The notes beneath the pieces were generated by a model that was not told the origin of the DNA, searched no databases, and saw only the letters and a list, made by a program, of their open reading frames with translations. This document shows, piece by piece, positions 4,710 through 5,088 of a stretch of DNA of 5,088 bases (within the stretch, counting starts at the first letter, position 1; every line of letters begins with the position of its first letter). The stretch comes from an uncultured Planctomycetales bacterium (lineage in GTDB: Bacteria > Planctomycetota > Planctomycetia > Isosphaerales > Isosphaeraceae): assembly GCA_937997355.1 (NCBI GenBank), contig CALKTZ010000052.1, positions 1-5,088 on the forward strand. Reading direction: 5' to 3'. The position numbers were made by a program, and so were the translations under genes.

Positions 4710-5088
4710 ATTGGAGGAACCTCGCGAGATCCGAGCGGACTTGCTTGGAGTCGGGAAGTGATCTAAAATGGAGCGCACGCGGGACAAGTCAACACAATGG
4801 ATTCGCCGTTTTGAGAATTTGCCAGGCCGATTGCCGGCTTCCGTGGTGAATCTCTCAATGGATACTGAGAAGCCCGTTTCCGTCGGTGAATCGAAGGAAT
4901 CCCGTCGTATTCCACCGATGACTTCGGAATTTCCGGCGACCGGCCCGGCTCGAAATGATTGATTGCGGATTGCCCCAGAAGGGCGAAGGGTGAAGGAAGT
5001 CCGACCGGTCGATTTGCGTTCCGAACCCACGAACAGTTGACGATTCGATTCGAGAGCCGAGGGTAGGCTGAACGATGCCCTCAGACGG
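4710..5088. other. Intergenic region after mutY
   Basis: These 379 bases hold no secure gene. No strong terminator is visible after mutY; an imperfect inverted repeat (TCGGT and GGAAT against ATTCC and ACCGA, about 4880-4920) lacks a T-tract. Near the right edge, TTGACG (5037-5042) and GAGGG (about 5057-5063) precede ATG 5075, which opens a frame beginning MPSD that runs out of the window. This could be the start of the next gene but cannot be tested here. Confidence 0.4.
4768..4962 (+). CDS. Doubtful small ORF, 64 residues
   Basis: ATG 4768 has GGGAAG (4753-4758) nine bases upstream. The protein (MERTRDKSTQWIRRFENLPG and on) is polar, with no signal peptide, membrane segment or recognised motif. 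Third codon positions are mixed rather than GC-rich, unlike the clear genes here, and a competing frame is open on the opposite strand (5030 to 4683). It may be chance. Confidence 0.2.
   Translation: MERTRDKSTQWIRRFENLPGRLPASVVNLSMDTEKPVSVGESKESRRIPPMTSEFPATGPARND

Noticed and set aside
4683..5030. A 115-codon minus-strand frame after mutY
   Set aside because: Third codon positions are mixed, no motif is seen and it overlaps the mutY 3' end; likely open by chance in a lower-GC stretch.
5075..5088. Possible gene start ATG 5075 at the right edge
   Set aside because: Only four codons are visible. A GAGGG-like site and a TTGACG box lie upstream, but the box spacing is poor, so it is not listed as a gene.
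1..5088. CRISPR array, tRNA or rRNA genes
   Set aside because: No regularly spaced repeats, cloverleaf patterns or rRNA-like stretches were seen on either strand.

Overview
The window is high-GC bacterial DNA. Gene content and protein style (a region 2 plus region 4 sigma factor with extended ends, many short hypotheticals, long spacers, a degraded toxin-antitoxin pair) suggest a planctomycete, perhaps of the Isosphaeraceae. That placement is inference from style, not a database match.

Layout, left to right. Positions 1-678 hold the C-terminal 225 residues of a PLP-dependent sugar aminotransferase of the DegT/DnrJ/EryC1/StrS family, closed by a strong bidirectional hairpin terminator (713-761). 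A plausible sigma-70-type promoter (769-797) and ribosome binding site then lead into a ParD-like antitoxin (821-1096). It overlaps the start of a VapC/PIN toxin gene that is broken three ways: a ~278-bp structured insert flanked by a 20-bp direct duplication, a one-base frameshift after the insert, and loss of the C-terminal half.

On the minus strand, a two-gene unit runs from about 3194 to 1689. A 200-residue protein with a helical, coiled-coil-like centre and no recognised family is followed 45 bp later by a sigma-70 family factor with a clear ribosome binding site. A hairpin terminator (1584-1619) sits between this unit and the toxin remnant. The AT-richer spacer 3195-3520 separates this unit from the divergent mutY gene. 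It holds two abutting perfect palindromes inside a candidate minus-strand promoter.

Positions 3521-4709 encode the adenine glycosylase MutY, with the catalytic domain and 4Fe-4S cluster motif intact. The C-terminal 8-oxoG-recognition domain continues in another reading frame, so there is a frameshift near 4460. In addition, the catalytic aspartate position is glutamate. The remaining 379 bases hold only a doubtful 64-codon ORF and perhaps the first codons of a gene running off the edge.

The genes form no single pathway. The best leads are the interrupted toxin with its structured insert, the frameshifted mutY, and the coiled-coil/sigma pair with its palindromic control region.
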